64,000 nt of DNA from NCBI RefSeq assembly GCF_000400995.2, contig NZ_DF238903.1, forward strand, positions 1-64,000, in the 5' to 3' direction. Below the pieces are notes generated by a model. It saw nothing but the letters and a program-made list of their open reading frames with translations, was not told where the DNA came from and did not search any database. Shown piece after piece: positions 34,485-43,713 of the stretch. Made by a program: the position numbers and the translations under genes. Numbering within the stretch: the first letter of the stretch is position 1; each line of letters starts with the position of its first letter. The DNA comes from Acidovorax sp. MR-S7 (GTDB lineage Bacteria > Pseudomonadota > Gammaproteobacteria > Burkholderiales > Burkholderiaceae_C).

Positions 34485-35372
34485 ATGCACTTCGACCTGA
34501 CCGACCTGCGCCTGTTCGTGCACGTGCACGAGGCCGGCTCCATCACCGGCGGCGCGCAGCGCAGCCACCTCGCGCTGGCCTCGACCAGCGAGCGCATCCG
34601 CGCCATGGAGGCCGGACTGGGCGCGCCGCTGCTGGTGCGCGGCCCGCGCGGCGTGCAGCCCACGGCGGCGGGCCGCACACTGCTGCACCACGCGCGCCAG
34701 GTGCTGCGGCAGATGGAGCACCTGCGCGGCGACATGGCCGGCCACGGCGCGGGCCTGGCGGGCCACGTGCGCCTGCTGTGCAATACCTCGGCGCTGGGCG
34801 AGCACCTGCCGCCGCTGCTGCCCGCCTTCCTGGCCGCGCACCCGCGCGTGTCGGTGGAGCTGCAGGAGCGCGGCAGCCAGGACATCGCCGACGCCGTGCG
34901 AGGCGGGCTGGCCGAGCTGGGCGTGGCCTCCGACGCGGTGGACCTGCAGGGCCTGGCCACCCTGCCCTTCCGCCCCGACCCTCTGGTGCTCGCCGTGCCC
35001 GCCGCGCACGCGCTGGCCGGCGCACGGGCCGTGCACCTGGAGCAGGTGCTCCATGAAGACTTCATCGGCCTCCCGCACGACAGCGCGCTGCAGGCCATGG
35101 TCGGCACCCAGGCGCGCCGCCTGGGCCGGCGGCTGGACTACCGCGCCCGGCTGGGCCACCTGGAGGCTGTGTGCCGCCTCGTGGGCCTGGGCGCGGGCGT
35201 GGCCGTGGTGCCGCAGGCGGCGGCGCGCCGGCATGCGCGGGCGCTGCGCATCCACCCCGTGCCGCTGGCCGACGGCTGGGCCCGGCGCTCGCTGGTGCTG
35301 TGCATGCAGGACCTGGCGGCCCTGCCGCCGTTCACGCGGCGGCTGGTGGAGCACCTGCGGACGGATTCATAG
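34485..35372 (+). CDS. LysR family transcriptional regulator
   Basis: A 295-residue LysR regulator; the N-terminal helix-turn-helix spans about residues 5-63 (AGSITGGAQRSHLALASTSERIRAMEAGLG; core SITGGAQRSHLALASTSERI) and the effector domain about 90-290 (HVRLLCNTSALGEHLPPLLPAFLAAHP). It is divergent from the TauE-like exporter and likely controls it. Effector unknown. Confidence 0.9.
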   Translation: MHFDLTDLRLFVHVHEAGSITGGAQRSHLALASTSERIRAMEAGLGAPLLVRGPRGVQPTAAGRTLLHHARQVLRQMEHLRGDMAGHGAGLAGHVRLLCNTSALGEHLPPLLPAFLAAHPRVSVELQERGSQDIADAVRGGLAELGVASDAVDLQGLATLPFRPDPLVLAVPAAHALAGARAVHLEQVLHEDFIGLPHDSALQAMVGTQARRLGRRLDYRARLGHLEAVCRLVGLGAGVAVVPQAAARRHARALRIHPVPLADGWARRSLVLCMQDLAALPPFTRRLVEHLRTDS

Positions 35373-35425
35373 TCTTTTTTACCTCCAGCGCTTGCGCAGC
35401 AAGCGCCAGCAGCTATTTTTTTGGA
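35370..35425. repeat. Interspersed palindromic repeat, orientation B
   Basis: CTCCAGCGCTTGC GCA GCAAGCGCCAGCAGCTATTTTTTT. An eight-base stem (35388-35395 with 35399-35406) is followed eight bases later by a run of seven T, so this copy could act as a terminator for the LysR gene. Confidence 0.7.
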
Positions 35426-35483
35426 AGCGAAAATTACCCGCGTGGCTCGCCCCGCCATGGCGCATCGGCGAAAATCCCGCCCC

Positions 35484-36851
35484 ATGACCCTGAAAGCCCC
35501 CGAACTGCTGCTGCCCGCCGGCTCGCTCGACAAGATGCGCGCGGCGTACGACTTCGGCGCCGATGCCGTCTACGCCGGCCAGCCGCGCTACAGCCTGCGC
35601 GCGCGCAACAACGAATTCCGCCTGGAGCAGATCGCCCAGGGCATCCAGGAAGCGCACCAGCGCGGCAAGAAATTCTTCGTCACCAGCAACCTGATCGCGC
35701 ACAACGACAAGGTGCGCACCTACCTGCGCGACATCGAGCCGGTGATCGAGTGCAAGCCCGACGCCTTCATCATGGCCGACCCGGGCCTGATCATGATGGT
35801 CAAGGAGAAGTGGCCGGAGACCGAGGTGCACCTCTCCGTGCAGGCCAACACCACCAACTGGGCGACGGTGAAGTTCTGGCAGAAGGCGGGCGTGTCGCGC
35901 ATCATCCTCTCGCGCGAGCTGAGCCTGGACGAGGTCGAGAAGATCCGCCAGGAATGCCCCGACATGGAGATCGAGGTGTTCGTGCACGGGGCCCTGTGCA
36001 TCGCCTACTCGGGCCGCTGCCTGCTCTCGGGCTACTTCAACCGGCGCGACCCCAACCAGGGCACCTGCACCAACGCCTGCCGCTGGGAATACAAGACGCA
36101 CGATGCGGCCGTCGACCCCAACACCGGCGAGGCACTGGCGCAAACGATGGAGAACGGCTTCGACTTCGCGCAGGCGCGCGAGGAGGCCGACAGCCAGTTC
36201 ACCAGCACCTGCGGCGGCGGGGCGCGCCATCCCCAGGCCGACCAGGTCTACCTGATCGAGGAAAAGGGCCGTCCCGGCGAGCTGATGCCCATCATGGAGG
36301 ACGAGCACGGCACGTACATCATGAACAGCAAGGACCTGCGCGCGGTGGAGCACGTGGAGCGCCTCGTGAAGATCGGCGTCGATTCGCTCAAGATCGAGGG
36401 CCGCACCAAGAGCCTGTATTACGTGGCCCGTACCGCCCAGGTCTACCGCCGCGCCATCGACGACGCCGTGGCCGGCCGCCCGTTCAACCCGCACCTCATC
36501 ACCGAGCTGGAAGGCCTGGCCAACCGTGGCTACACCGGCGGCCTGCTGGAGCGCCGCCCGGCCAACGACTACCAGAACTACGAGACGGGCAACAGCGTGT
36601 TGCAGCGCGCCCACTTCGTCGGCGAGGTGCGCGGCTACGCGGGCGGCATGGCCGAGGTGGAGACCAAGAACCGCTTCCAGGTCGGCGACACGCTGGAGAT
36701 CATCCACCCGCAGGGCAACCGCCAGGTGCGGCTGGAGACCATGTTCAACCTCGACGGCGAGCCCGTGCAGGTGGCCCAGGGCAGCCCGGTGCGCGTGCGC
36801 ATCCCGCTCGAAGGGCCCGTGGAGGGCGCGCTGATCGCGCGGCTGCTCTGA
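35484..36851 (+). CDS. yegQ: U32 family peptidase-like protein, tRNA hydroxylation protein YegQ/TrhP type
   Basis: A 455-residue peptidase U32 family protein. The U32 signature EVFVHGALCIAYSGRCLLSGY is at about residues 167-187 and is followed by the Cys-rich TCTNACRWEY and later TCGGGARHP. E. coli YegQ (TrhP) is needed for prephenate-dependent 5-hydroxyuridine formation in tRNA; the length and C-terminal beta-barrel-like domain (after about 370) agree. ATG at 35484 is used because homologous sequence starts at LKAPELLLPAGSLDKMRAA; an in-frame start at 35421 would encode repeat sequence. A repeat copy and a terminator follow. Confidence 0.9.
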   Translation: MTLKAPELLLPAGSLDKMRAAYDFGADAVYAGQPRYSLRARNNEFRLEQIAQGIQEAHQRGKKFFVTSNLIAHNDKVRTYLRDIEPVIECKPDAFIMADPGLIMMVKEKWPETEVHLSVQANTTNWATVKFWQKAGVSRIILSRELSLDEVEKIRQECPDMEIEVFVHGALCIAYSGRCLLSGYFNRRDPNQGTCTNACRWEYKTHDAAVDPNTGEALAQTMENGFDFAQAREEADSQFTSTCGGGARHPQADQVYLIEEKGRPGELMPIMEDEHGTYIMNSKDLRAVEHVERLVKIGVDSLKIEGRTKSLYYVARTAQVYRRAIDDAVAGRPFNPHLITELEGLANRGYTGGLLERRPANDYQNYETGNSVLQRAHFVGEVRGYAGGMAEVETKNRFQVGDTLEIIHPQGNRQVRLETMFNLDGEPVQVAQGSPVRVRIPLEGPVEGALIARLL

Positions 36852-36900
36852 ATTCCATAGCTTCCAGCGCTTGGTCACCAAGCGCTGGCGGCCAGTTTCC
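36851..36900. repeat. Interspersed palindromic repeat, orientation A, perfect 12-1-12 stem
   Basis: CCAGCGCTTGGT (36864-36875), C, ACCAAGCGCTGG (36877-36888), flanked by CCATAGCTT and CGGCCAGTTTCCC. It directly follows the U32 gene stop and precedes its terminator. Confidence 0.8.
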
Positions 36901-36906
36901 CTTATG

Positions 36907-36931
36907 AAGGCCCTGCGGGCCTTTTGTTTTT
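36907..36931 (+). terminator. Rho-independent terminator after the U32 gene
   Basis: AAGGCCC TGC GGGCCTT followed by TTGTTTTTTG: a seven-pair GC-rich stem with a three-base loop and a T tract. Confidence 0.85.
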
Positions 36932-36941
36932 GCGACTTTCC

Positions 36942-37808
36942 ATGACCGACATCACCGTCCTGCCCGAACTGCTGGCCTACATCGACCCCCTCACCCCCGA
37001 AGAAGACGAAGCGCTGGAGCGCAGCATCCTCGAAGAAGGCTGCCGCGACGCACTGGTGCTGTGGGGCGACATCCTGGTGGACGGCCACAACCGCCACCGC
37101 ATCTGCACCAAGCACGGCCTGCCGTTCCAGACGGTGCAGAACACGCGCTTCCAGAACATGGAGGACGTGCACCTGTGGATGATCGACCAGCACCTGGGCC
37201 GGCGCAGCGTGTCGGAGTTCCAGCGCGGCGTGCTGGCGCTGCGCAAGCGCGAGATCATCGCTGCGCGCCGCGCCGCCGCGGCCGCCGCCGTGGTGGCCGC
37301 CAAGGCCGAGGCCGCCCAGTCCCCCGACGCCCAGGCCCCGTGGGAAGGCGACACCGACCCCGTGGTGGCCCAGGCGCTCGCCAAGGTGCCCAAGGTGCCC
37401 GACGACGCGCTGGACACGCGCGAGGCCCTGGCCCGCGCCGCGCGCCTCACGGCCGCACAGGTGAAGGCGATCGAGACCATCCACCAGAACGCCGCGCCGG
37501 AGGTGGTGGCCGCCGTCAAGTCGGGCGAGCTGTCGCTCAACGCTGCCGCCGTGGTCGCCCAGCTGCCCGTGGACGAGCAAAAAGCCGCTGCCACGGGGGG
37601 CGCGCAGGAACTCAAGCAGGCCGCCAAGCGGGTGCGCGACGCGAAGAAGAAGCCCAAGGCCGAAGAATCGCCCGCCGCCGCGCAGGACGCAGCACCCGCC
37701 GCATCGGCCGACGAACTGCGCCAGCGCGTGGCCGAGCTGGAGGCGGAGAACGAGCGCCTGCGCCAGCAGGTCAAGGCGCTGCAGGACCTGCTGGCCGAGC
37801 AAGGCTAA
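36942..37808 (+). CDS. ParB-like N-terminal domain protein (orphan, chromosomal)
   Basis: A 288-residue protein. Residues ~1-110 resemble the ParB/Srx-like nuclease domain (DALVLWGDILVDGHNRHRICTKHG holds the GHxRhxx-type box; core VDGHNRHRICTKHG). Residues ~105-125 are Ala-rich, 165-195 may be a small helical DNA-binding region (TREALARAARLTAAQVKAI), and 245-288 form a Leu/Glu coiled coil (ELRQRVAELEAENERLRQQV). Annotated relatives are called plasmid replication/partition proteins, yet no ParA partner or plasmid gene is near, so the role is unknown. Its stop overlaps the convergent membrane-protein gene by four bases. Confidence 0.7.
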   Translation: MTDITVLPELLAYIDPLTPEEDEALERSILEEGCRDALVLWGDILVDGHNRHRICTKHGLPFQTVQNTRFQNMEDVHLWMIDQHLGRRSVSEFQRGVLALRKREIIAARRAAAAAAVVAAKAEAAQSPDAQAPWEGDTDPVVAQALAKVPKVPDDALDTREALARAARLTAAQVKAIETIHQNAAPEVVAAVKSGELSLNAAAVVAQLPVDEQKAAATGGAQELKQAAKRVRDAKKKPKAEESPAAAQDAAPAASADELRQRVAELEAENERLRQQVKALQDLLAEQG

Positions 37809-38218
37809 GCCGGCTGCACCGCCCGCGCGGCGGTGCGGCCGCGGCGCAGGCCCATCCACTGCAGCTCCGCCAGCACCAGCACGGCCGCCGCCTGCACCGC
37901 CACGTAGGCCTGGCCCCAGCCCGCCGTGTCCCACAGCACCGCCGCGCTGGCCAGCACCCACAGGAAGTTGCCCGCCGCGAGCAGCGCCAAAGCGCCCCCT
38001 GCGGGCACAGGCCGCAGCGCCAGCGATCCCGCCAGCAGCACGAAGGGCAGCGCCAGCCAGCCGCTGGCCGAGAGCAGCGCGGGCGACAGCCCCAGCAAGC
38101 CGGCCAGCGGTTCGGCCGCAGCCAGGTGCAGCGCGGCCATGGCGCCGCCCGCAGCGGCATCGGCCCAGAGCACCCGGCGCAGGCCGGCGGCGGAGGTGAG
38201 AGAAGCGATGAAGGACAT
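37805..38218 (-). CDS. Small hydrophobic membrane protein of unknown function
   Basis: A 137-residue Ala/Leu-rich protein with about four predicted membrane helices (roughly 18-40, 48-68, 72-95 and 102-122). No catalytic motif is seen and I do not recognise the family. It is divergent from the XRE regulator at 38324, and a perfect 19-base palindrome lies between them, so it is the probable target of that regulator. Confidence 0.7.
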   Translation of the reverse strand: MSFIASLTSAAGLRRVLWADAAAGGAMAALHLAAAEPLAGLLGLSPALLSASGWLALPFVLLAGSLALRPVPAGGALALLAAGNFLWVLASAAVLWDTAGWGQAYVAVQAAAVLVLAELQWMGLRRGRTAARAVQPA

Positions 38219-38279
38219 GGAAGACTCCCGAGGGGGTTGAACAGGGTTGCCATCGTCGGCCCCGCAGGCGCGGTGCGTC

Positions 38280-38298
38280 CATGACCTGGCAGGTCATG
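38280..38298. promoter_or_regulatory. Perfect 9-1-9 palindromic operator between divergent genes
   Basis: CATGACCTGGCAGGTCATG is exactly symmetric around 38289. It lies 26 bases before the XRE regulator start and 62 bases before the start of the divergent membrane-protein gene, and is the obvious candidate binding site of the XRE protein. Confidence 0.65.
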
Positions 38299-38323
38299 CC
38301 CGCGCGGCGCGGGCGGGCCTACC

Positions 38324-39142
38324 ATGCGGGCCATGCACAGCAGCCCGCACTCCATTCCCGCGCCGTTCGGCGAGCGCCTGCGCCACTGGCGCCAGCGCCG
38401 CCGGCTCAGCCAGCTCGACCTGGCGCACGCCGCCGAGGTCTCCACGCGCCACCTGAGCTGCGTGGAAACGGGCCGCGCCAGCCCCAGCCGCGACATGGTG
38501 CTGCGCCTGGCCCACCGCCTGGACGTGCCGCTGCGCGAACGCAATGCGCTGCTGGTGGCCGCCGGCTACGCGCCGATGTACCGCGAACGCCCGCTGGACG
38601 CGCCCGAGATGGCGGGCGCACGCGCCGCGGTGCAGCGCATCCTGGACTGCCACGAGCCCTGGCCCGCGCTGGCCATGGATCGGCACTGGAACCTGGTCAT
38701 GGCCAACCGCATCGTGCCCCTGCTGCTGGCCGGCGCGGACGCCGAACTGCTGCGCCCGCCCGTGAACGTGCTGCGCCTGAGCCTGCACCCGCGCGGCCTG
38801 GCGACGCGCATCGCCAACCTGGGGCAGTGGCGCACCCATCTCTTCGAGCGCCTGCGCCAGCAGATCCACGAAAGCGGCGACGCCGTGCTCGCGGCCCTGC
38901 TGCAGGAGCTGCAGGCCTATCCGCAGCCCCCGGACGCTCCCGCGCTGCAGCTGCCCGACGAGCACCTGGGCGTGCTCATGCCGTTCCAGTTCCGCACAGC
39001 GGCCGGCATGCTGAACCTGGTGAGCACGACCACCGTGTTCGGCTCGCCCGTGGACGTGACGCTGCAGGAGCTGGCGCTGGAGACCTTCTTCCCGGCGGAC
39101 GACGCCAGCGCCGCCGCGCTGCGTGTGCTGGCGCAGGGCTGA
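38324..39142 (+). CDS. XRE family helix-turn-helix regulator with MmyB-like ligand domain
   Basis: A 272-residue regulator. The N-terminal Cro/C1-type helix-turn-helix (about 15-70; RRRLSQLDLAHAAEVSTRHLS) is followed by a PAS-like MmyB ligand-binding domain (about 105-265; WPALAMDRHWNLVMANRIV and VLMPFQFRTAAGMLNLVST). Actinobacterial and proteobacterial relatives bind small hydrophobic ligands and often regulate one adjacent divergent gene. An ATG at 38333 is an alternative start. The downstream repeat and the acnB terminator separate it from the convergent acnB. Confidence 0.85.
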   Translation: MRAMHSSPHSIPAPFGERLRHWRQRRRLSQLDLAHAAEVSTRHLSCVETGRASPSRDMVLRLAHRLDVPLRERNALLVAAGYAPMYRERPLDAPEMAGARAAVQRILDCHEPWPALAMDRHWNLVMANRIVPLLLAGADAELLRPPVNVLRLSLHPRGLATRIANLGQWRTHLFERLRQQIHESGDAVLAALLQELQAYPQPPDAPALQLPDEHLGVLMPFQFRTAAGMLNLVSTTTVFGSPVDVTLQELALETFFPADDASAAALRVLAQG

Positions 39143-39160
39143 AACGCTTGAGGCCGAAAC

Positions 39161-39200
39161 AGTCTCCAGCGCTTATGCAGCAAGCGCAGGCAGCTACCAA
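39161..39200. repeat. Interspersed palindromic repeat, orientation B
   Basis: CTCCAGCGCTT ATGCAGC AAGCGCAGGCAGCTACCAATAC: six-base stem GCGCTT/AAGCGC with flanks matching other copies. Confidence 0.65.
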
Positions 39201-39210
39201 TACATGAGCA

Positions 39211-39248
39211 AATAAACAAAACCCCGCAGGGCTCGCGCCCGGCGGGGT
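39211..39248 (-). terminator. Rho-independent terminator of acnB
   Basis: On the minus strand ACCCCGC (complement of 39242-39248) pairs with GCGGGGT (complement of 39221-39227), followed by TTTGTTTATT. It lies 41 bases past the acnB stop. Confidence 0.8.
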
Positions 39249-39288
39249 CGGCACGGGGCCGCTGCGCGGCCCTGGCGTCAGGCGGCGG

Positions 39289-41880
39289 TCAGGCCGCCAC
39301 GCCCTTGGCGACCTCGGCATATTCCTCGATCTGGTCGAAGTTCATGTAGCGGTACACGCTGGCCTTGTCGGCGTCGATGACGCCCATTTCCTTGAGGTAT
39401 TCCTCCTTGGTGGGCAGCTTGCCCATGCGCGAGGCGATGGCAGCCAGCTCGGCCGAGCCCAGGAACACGTTGGTGTTCTTGCCCAGGCGGTTCGGGAAGT
39501 TGCGGGTGGAGGTGGAGATCACCGTCGCGCCCTCGCGCACCTGCGCCTGGTTGCCCATGCACAGCGAGCAGCCCGGCATCTCGGTGCGGGCGCCGGCCGT
39601 GCCGAAGGCGGCGTAGTGGCCTTCCTTGATCAGCTCGTTCTGGTCCATCTTGGTGGGCGGCGCCACCCACAGCTTGACCGGAATGTCGCGCTGGCCGCCG
39701 AGCAGCTTGGCGGCTGCGCGGAAGTGGCCGATGTTGGTCATGCACGAGCCGATGAAGGCCTCGTCGATCTTGGTGCCGGCCACTTCGGACAGGAACTTGG
39801 CGTCGTCCGGGTCGTTCGGGCAGCAGACGATGGGCTCCTTGATGTCGGCCAGGTCGATCTCGATCACGGCGGCGTACTCGGCGTCCTTGTCGGCTTCGAG
39901 CAGCTCGGGCTTGGCCAGCCAGGCTTCCACCTTCTCGATGCGGCGCTGCAGCGTCTTCGCGTCCTGGTAGCCGTCGGCGATCATGTTCTTCATCAGCACG
40001 ACGTTGGAGCGCAGGTACTCGGCGATCGGCTCGGGGTTGAGCTTGATCGTGCAGCCCGCGGCCGAGCGCTCGGCCGATGCGTCGGACAGCTCGAACGCCT
40101 GTTCCACCTTCAGGTCGGGCAGGCCCTCGATTTCCAGGATGCGGCCCGAGAAGATGTTCTTCTTGCCGGCCTTGGCCACCGTCAGCAGGCCGGCCTTGAT
40201 GGCATACAGCGGAATCGCGTGCACCAGGTCGCGCAGCGTCACACCGGGCTGCAGTTCGCCCTTGAAACGCACCAGCACCGATTCAGGCATGTCCAGCGGC
40301 ATCACGCCCGTGGCAGCGCCGAAGGCCACCAGGCCCGAGCCCGCGGGGAAGGAAATGCCGATGGGGAAGCGCGTGTGGCTGTCGCCGCCCGTGCCCACGG
40401 TATCGGGCAGCAGCAGGCGGTTGAGCCAGGAGTGGATCACGCCGTCGCCCGGGCGCAGGGCCACGCCGCCGCGGTTGCTGATGAAGGCGGGCAGCTCGCG
40501 GTGGGTCTTCACGTCCACGGGCTTGGGGTAGGCGGCGGTATGGCAAAAGGACTGCATCACCATGTCGGCCGAGAAGCCCAGGCAGGCCAGGTCCTTGAGT
40601 TCGTCGCGGGTCATGGGGCCGGTGGTGTCTTGCGAACCCACGGTGGTCATGCGCGGCTCGCAGTACGTGCCGGGGCGGATGCCGAAGCCTTCGGGCAGGC
40701 CGCAGGCGCGGCCGACCATCTTCTGCGCCAGGGTGAAGCCGGCCTTGGATTCGGCGGGCGCCTGGGGCAGGCGGAAAGCGGTCGATGCGGGCAGGCCCAG
40801 GAACTCGCGCGCCTTGGCGGTCAGCGAGCGGCCGATGATGAGGTTGATGCGGCCGCCGGCCTGCACTTCGTCGAGCAGCACGTCGCTCTTGAGCTGGAAC
40901 TCGGCCACGGTCTCGCCGTTCTTGACCAGCTTGCCGTCGTAGGGCAGCACGTCGATCACGTCGCCCATCTCGAGCTTGGACACGTCCACCTCGATCGGCA
41001 GCGAGCCGGAGTCTTCCTGCGTGTTGAAGAAGATGGGGGCGATCTTGCCGCCCAGCGTGACGCCGCCGAAGCGCTTGTTGGGCACGAAGGGGATGTCCTG
41101 GCCCGTGGCCCAGATCACGCTGTTGGTGGCCGACTTGCGCGAAGAGCCCGTGCCGACCACGTCACCCACGTAGGCCACGAGGTTGCCCTTTTTCTTCAGG
41201 TCTTCAATGAACTGCATCGGGCCGCGCACGCCGTCCTGCTCGGGCTTGAAGGCCGCGTCGGGACGGGTGTTCTTGAGCATCGCCAGGTAGTGCATGGGGA
41301 TGTCGGGGCGCGTGGTGGCGTCGGGCGCGGGCGAGAGGTCGTCGGTGTTGGTCTCGCCGGGCACCTTGAACACGGTGACGGTGATCTTCTGCTCGACCTT
41401 GGGGCGGCTCGTGAACCACTCGGCGTCGGCCCAGGACTGCACCACTTCCTTGGCCTTGGCGTTGCCGGCCTTGGCCTTGGCGGCGACGTCGTTGAAGTAG
41501 TCGAACATCAGCAGCGTCTTCTTGAGCGCCTCGGCAGCCACGCCGGCGACTTCGGCGTCGTCCAGCAGCTCGATCAGCGGGTGCACGTTGTAGCCGCCCA
41601 CCATGGTGCCCAGCAGTTCGGTGGCCTTGGCCTTGGAGATCAGGCCCACCTGGATGTCGCCGTGCGCCACGGCGGCCAGGAACGAGGCCTTGACCTTGGC
41701 GGCATCGTCCACGCCCGGCGGCACGCGGTGGGTCAGCAGGTCGAGCAGGAAGGTGTCTTCGCCGGCGGGCGGGTTCTTGATCAGCTCGATCAGCTCGGCC
41801 ACCTGCTTGGCATCGAGGGGCAGCGGGGGGATGCCCAGTGCGGCGCGTTCGGCCACATGGTCGCGGTAGGCTTTCAGCAT
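39289..41880 (-). CDS. acnB: Aconitate hydratase B
   Basis: An 863-residue AcnB, interconverting citrate and isocitrate through cis-aconitate. The HEAT-like N-terminal domain (about 1-160) and swivel domain (about 165-370) typical of AcnB precede the catalytic domains. The 4Fe-4S ligands are seen in [11 protein letters not shown] (about 709) and [12 protein letters not shown] (about 768-771); VCCPND is also conserved. GGAGAA precedes the ATG. It is last in a minus-strand run mdh, tam, CitE-like, periplasmic protein, acnB, next to the sdh-gltA cluster. Confidence 0.97.
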   Translation of the reverse strand: MLKAYRDHVAERAALGIPPLPLDAKQVAELIELIKNPPAGEDTFLLDLLTHRVPPGVDDAAKVKASFLAAVAHGDIQVGLISKAKATELLGTMVGGYNVHPLIELLDDAEVAGVAAEALKKTLLMFDYFNDVAAKAKAGNAKAKEVVQSWADAEWFTSRPKVEQKITVTVFKVPGETNTDDLSPAPDATTRPDIPMHYLAMLKNTRPDAAFKPEQDGVRGPMQFIEDLKKKGNLVAYVGDVVGTGSSRKSATNSVIWATGQDIPFVPNKRFGGVTLGGKIAPIFFNTQEDSGSLPIEVDVSKLEMGDVIDVLPYDGKLVKNGETVAEFQLKSDVLLDEVQAGGRINLIIGRSLTAKAREFLGLPASTAFRLPQAPAESKAGFTLAQKMVGRACGLPEGFGIRPGTYCEPRMTTVGSQDTTGPMTRDELKDLACLGFSADMVMQSFCHTAAYPKPVDVKTHRELPAFISNRGGVALRPGDGVIHSWLNRLLLPDTVGTGGDSHTRFPIGISFPAGSGLVAFGAATGVMPLDMPESVLVRFKGELQPGVTLRDLVHAIPLYAIKAGLLTVAKAGKKNIFSGRILEIEGLPDLKVEQAFELSDASAERSAAGCTIKLNPEPIAEYLRSNVVLMKNMIADGYQDAKTLQRRIEKVEAWLAKPELLEADKDAEYAAVIEIDLADIKEPIVCCPNDPDDAKFLSEVAGTKIDEAFIGSCMTNIGHFRAAAKLLGGQRDIPVKLWVAPPTKMDQNELIKEGHYAAFGTAGARTEMPGCSLCMGNQAQVREGATVISTSTRNFPNRLGKNTNVFLGSAELAAIASRMGKLPTKEEYLKEMGVIDADKASVYRYMNFDQIEEYAEVAKGVAA

Positions 41881-41992
41881 GTCTACGTTCTCCGGAAAGG
41901 TGTGGTTTTCAAGTGGGGCGGCAACCGACCGGCCACGTCCCTGCCGCCTCGAAGGCAGCGGCGTGGCCAGGCCGGCGGACGATGGGGTTTAT

Positions 41993-42625
41993 TTATCGGG
42001 GAGCCGGGGCGTCGAGCAGGCTCGGCGGAGGATTCTTCTTGATGGCTTCGGCCACGGTCACCTGCGCGGGGCTCATGCATTCGTCGGCCATACGCTGGCC
42101 CAGCTTCTGGTTCATGAGCATGGACTTGTTGGCGATCTGGATCCACACCGCGCCCGCGCGCTGGTCTTCCAGGCGCACGGTGCCGGTGGACGTGGCGACC
42201 GGCGCCATGTGGTACTTGAAGCCCTTGCCTTCCACGTGGAAGCGGCCGGGCGACTGCGGGTCGGCATCGACTTGGACGAAGGCGCCCAGCTCGCAGGCGA
42301 TGCGGCCCGTGTGCACGCGCTCGGCGATGGCCAGCTCCTCGGGCGTCAGCGCCGCCTCGGCGGCGGCGATGCCCGATGCCACCTGCACGGCGCCGCTGTG
42401 CAGCTGGGTGCGGCTGCTGGTGGGGGACGCCTTGGCCACCGTGGTCTTGCCGGCGGCGGGCTTGGTGGACTTGGCCGCCGTGCTCTTGGCCGTGTTCTGC
42501 TTGGCCGGCTGCGCCTTGGCGGCGGGCTTGCTGGCGGCCTTGGGGGCCGGCTGGGTCGTGGACGACTGCGCCAGCGCCAGGGCGGGGGCCAGCAGCATCA
42601 GTGCGGAAGCGATGAGGGTCTTCAT
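41993..42625 (-). CDS. Conserved periplasmic protein with Ala/Lys-rich linker, unknown function
   Basis: A 210-residue protein with a Sec signal peptide (MKTLIASALMLLAPALALA, cleavage after about residue 19), a low-complexity Ala/Lys/Pro/Thr stretch (about 20-70, similar to histone-like or wall-associated linkers), and a folded C-terminal part (about 85-210) with two cysteines (RIACELG and ADECMSP) that could pair. AGGAG precedes the start. I do not recognise a function. It lies between the CitE-like gene and acnB on the same strand. Confidence 0.75.
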   Translation of the reverse strand: MKTLIASALMLLAPALALAQSSTTQPAPKAASKPAAKAQPAKQNTAKSTAAKSTKPAAGKTTVAKASPTSSRTQLHSGAVQVASGIAAAEAALTPEELAIAERVHTGRIACELGAFVQVDADPQSPGRFHVEGKGFKYHMAPVATSTGTVRLEDQRAGAVWIQIANKSMLMNQKLGQRMADECMSPAQVTVAEAIKKNPPPSLLDAPAPR

Positions 42626-42699
42626 GGGGCGGCTCCTGCGTTCAGGGAGATAAGTGGGCTGAGGGACTCAAGGATAGCGGGGCGAAGCAACGGGGCTGG

Positions 42700-43713
42700 T
42701 CACGGTGCGGGGGCCGCAGCCTCTGCAAACCAGCCCCGCGCCTCTTCGGGCAGCGCACGGCCGGTCTGGTGTGCACGCTCCAGCACCTGCCAGAAATACC
42801 GGTAGCTGGCGCGGTCGTGCAGAACGCCGTCCTCGCTGATGGGGGCCCAGTCAGCGTGCACGGCGGCGGAAACGATGCGGGCGGCCCGGGCAATCTCGGC
42901 CTCCCCGGGGGCGAAAGCCGCCAGGATGGGGCGGATCTGCGCGGGATGGATGCTCCACATGCGCGTGTAGCCGAACTCCTGCGCGGCACGGCCGGCGGCT
43001 GCCTGCATGGCGGCCGCGTCGCTGAACTCGGTGACCACGCAGTGCGAGGGCACCTTGCCGTTGGCATGGCAGGCTGCGGCGATCTCCAGCTTGGCGCGCA
43101 CCACGAGCGGGTGCTCAAACTGCCCCTTCGAGGTCATGCCCGACGCGGGAATGGCGCCGCCGTGCGCCGAGACGAAGTCCATCAGCCCGAAGCTCAGGCT
43201 CTGGATGCGCGGGTGCGCGGCGATGTCGAAGGCGCGGTGCACGGCGCCGGGCGATTCGATGAGCGCATGCAGCGGCAGGTGGTCCGCGCCGGCGGCGGCC
43301 AGCGCGCGCTCGGCGCGCAGCACGTCGTCCACCGACTCCACCTTGGGCAGCATGATGTGGCACAGGTGCCGGCCCGCCTCGCCCGCGATGATCGCGATGT
43401 CTTCGGCGAACGCGGGGTGGTCGATGGTGTGCACCCGCGCGGCCACGCGCGCGCCGGGTGCCGCCTCCTGCGCCAGGCGCGCGACGAGCCGGGCGTGTTC
43501 ACGCTCGCTGCCCACGGGGGCGCCGTCCTCGCAGTCCAGCGTGACGTCGAACACGCAGTGGCCGAACTCGGCCATCAGCTCCTGCTGCAGCTGCAGGCTC
43601 TTGCGCATGCGCACTTCCACGCCGCTGTAGTGGTCGCACACGGGAATGCGCTGGGCGCCGGCCTGGGCATCCAGCAGCACCTGGGCAGGATGGGCGGTGG
43701 AGGGATTCGTCAT
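42700..43713 (-). CDS. HpcH/HpaI aldolase / CitE-like CoA lyase
   Basis: A 337-residue CitE-like beta-subunit or malyl/citramalyl-CoA lyase family TIM barrel. Signs: VFDVTLDCEDGAPVG (metal-binding acidic strand, about 55-69), IMLPKVESVDDV (about 120; Glu ligand), and SLSFGLMDFVSAHGG (about 175). C-terminal lid residues follow YTRMWSIHPAQIRPI. No citrate-lyase alpha or gamma gene is near, so a stand-alone malyl-CoA or similar lyase is more likely than citrate lyase. Its start overlaps the tam stop by four bases. Confidence 0.82.
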   Translation of the reverse strand: MTNPSTAHPAQVLLDAQAGAQRIPVCDHYSGVEVRMRKSLQLQQELMAEFGHCVFDVTLDCEDGAPVGSEREHARLVARLAQEAAPGARVAARVHTIDHPAFAEDIAIIAGEAGRHLCHIMLPKVESVDDVLRAERALAAAGADHLPLHALIESPGAVHRAFDIAAHPRIQSLSFGLMDFVSAHGGAIPASGMTSKGQFEHPLVVRAKLEIAAACHANGKVPSHCVVTEFSDAAAMQAAAGRAAQEFGYTRMWSIHPAQIRPILAAFAPGEAEIARAARIVSAAVHADWAPISEDGVLHDRASYRYFWQVLERAHQTGRALPEEARGWFAEAAAPAP

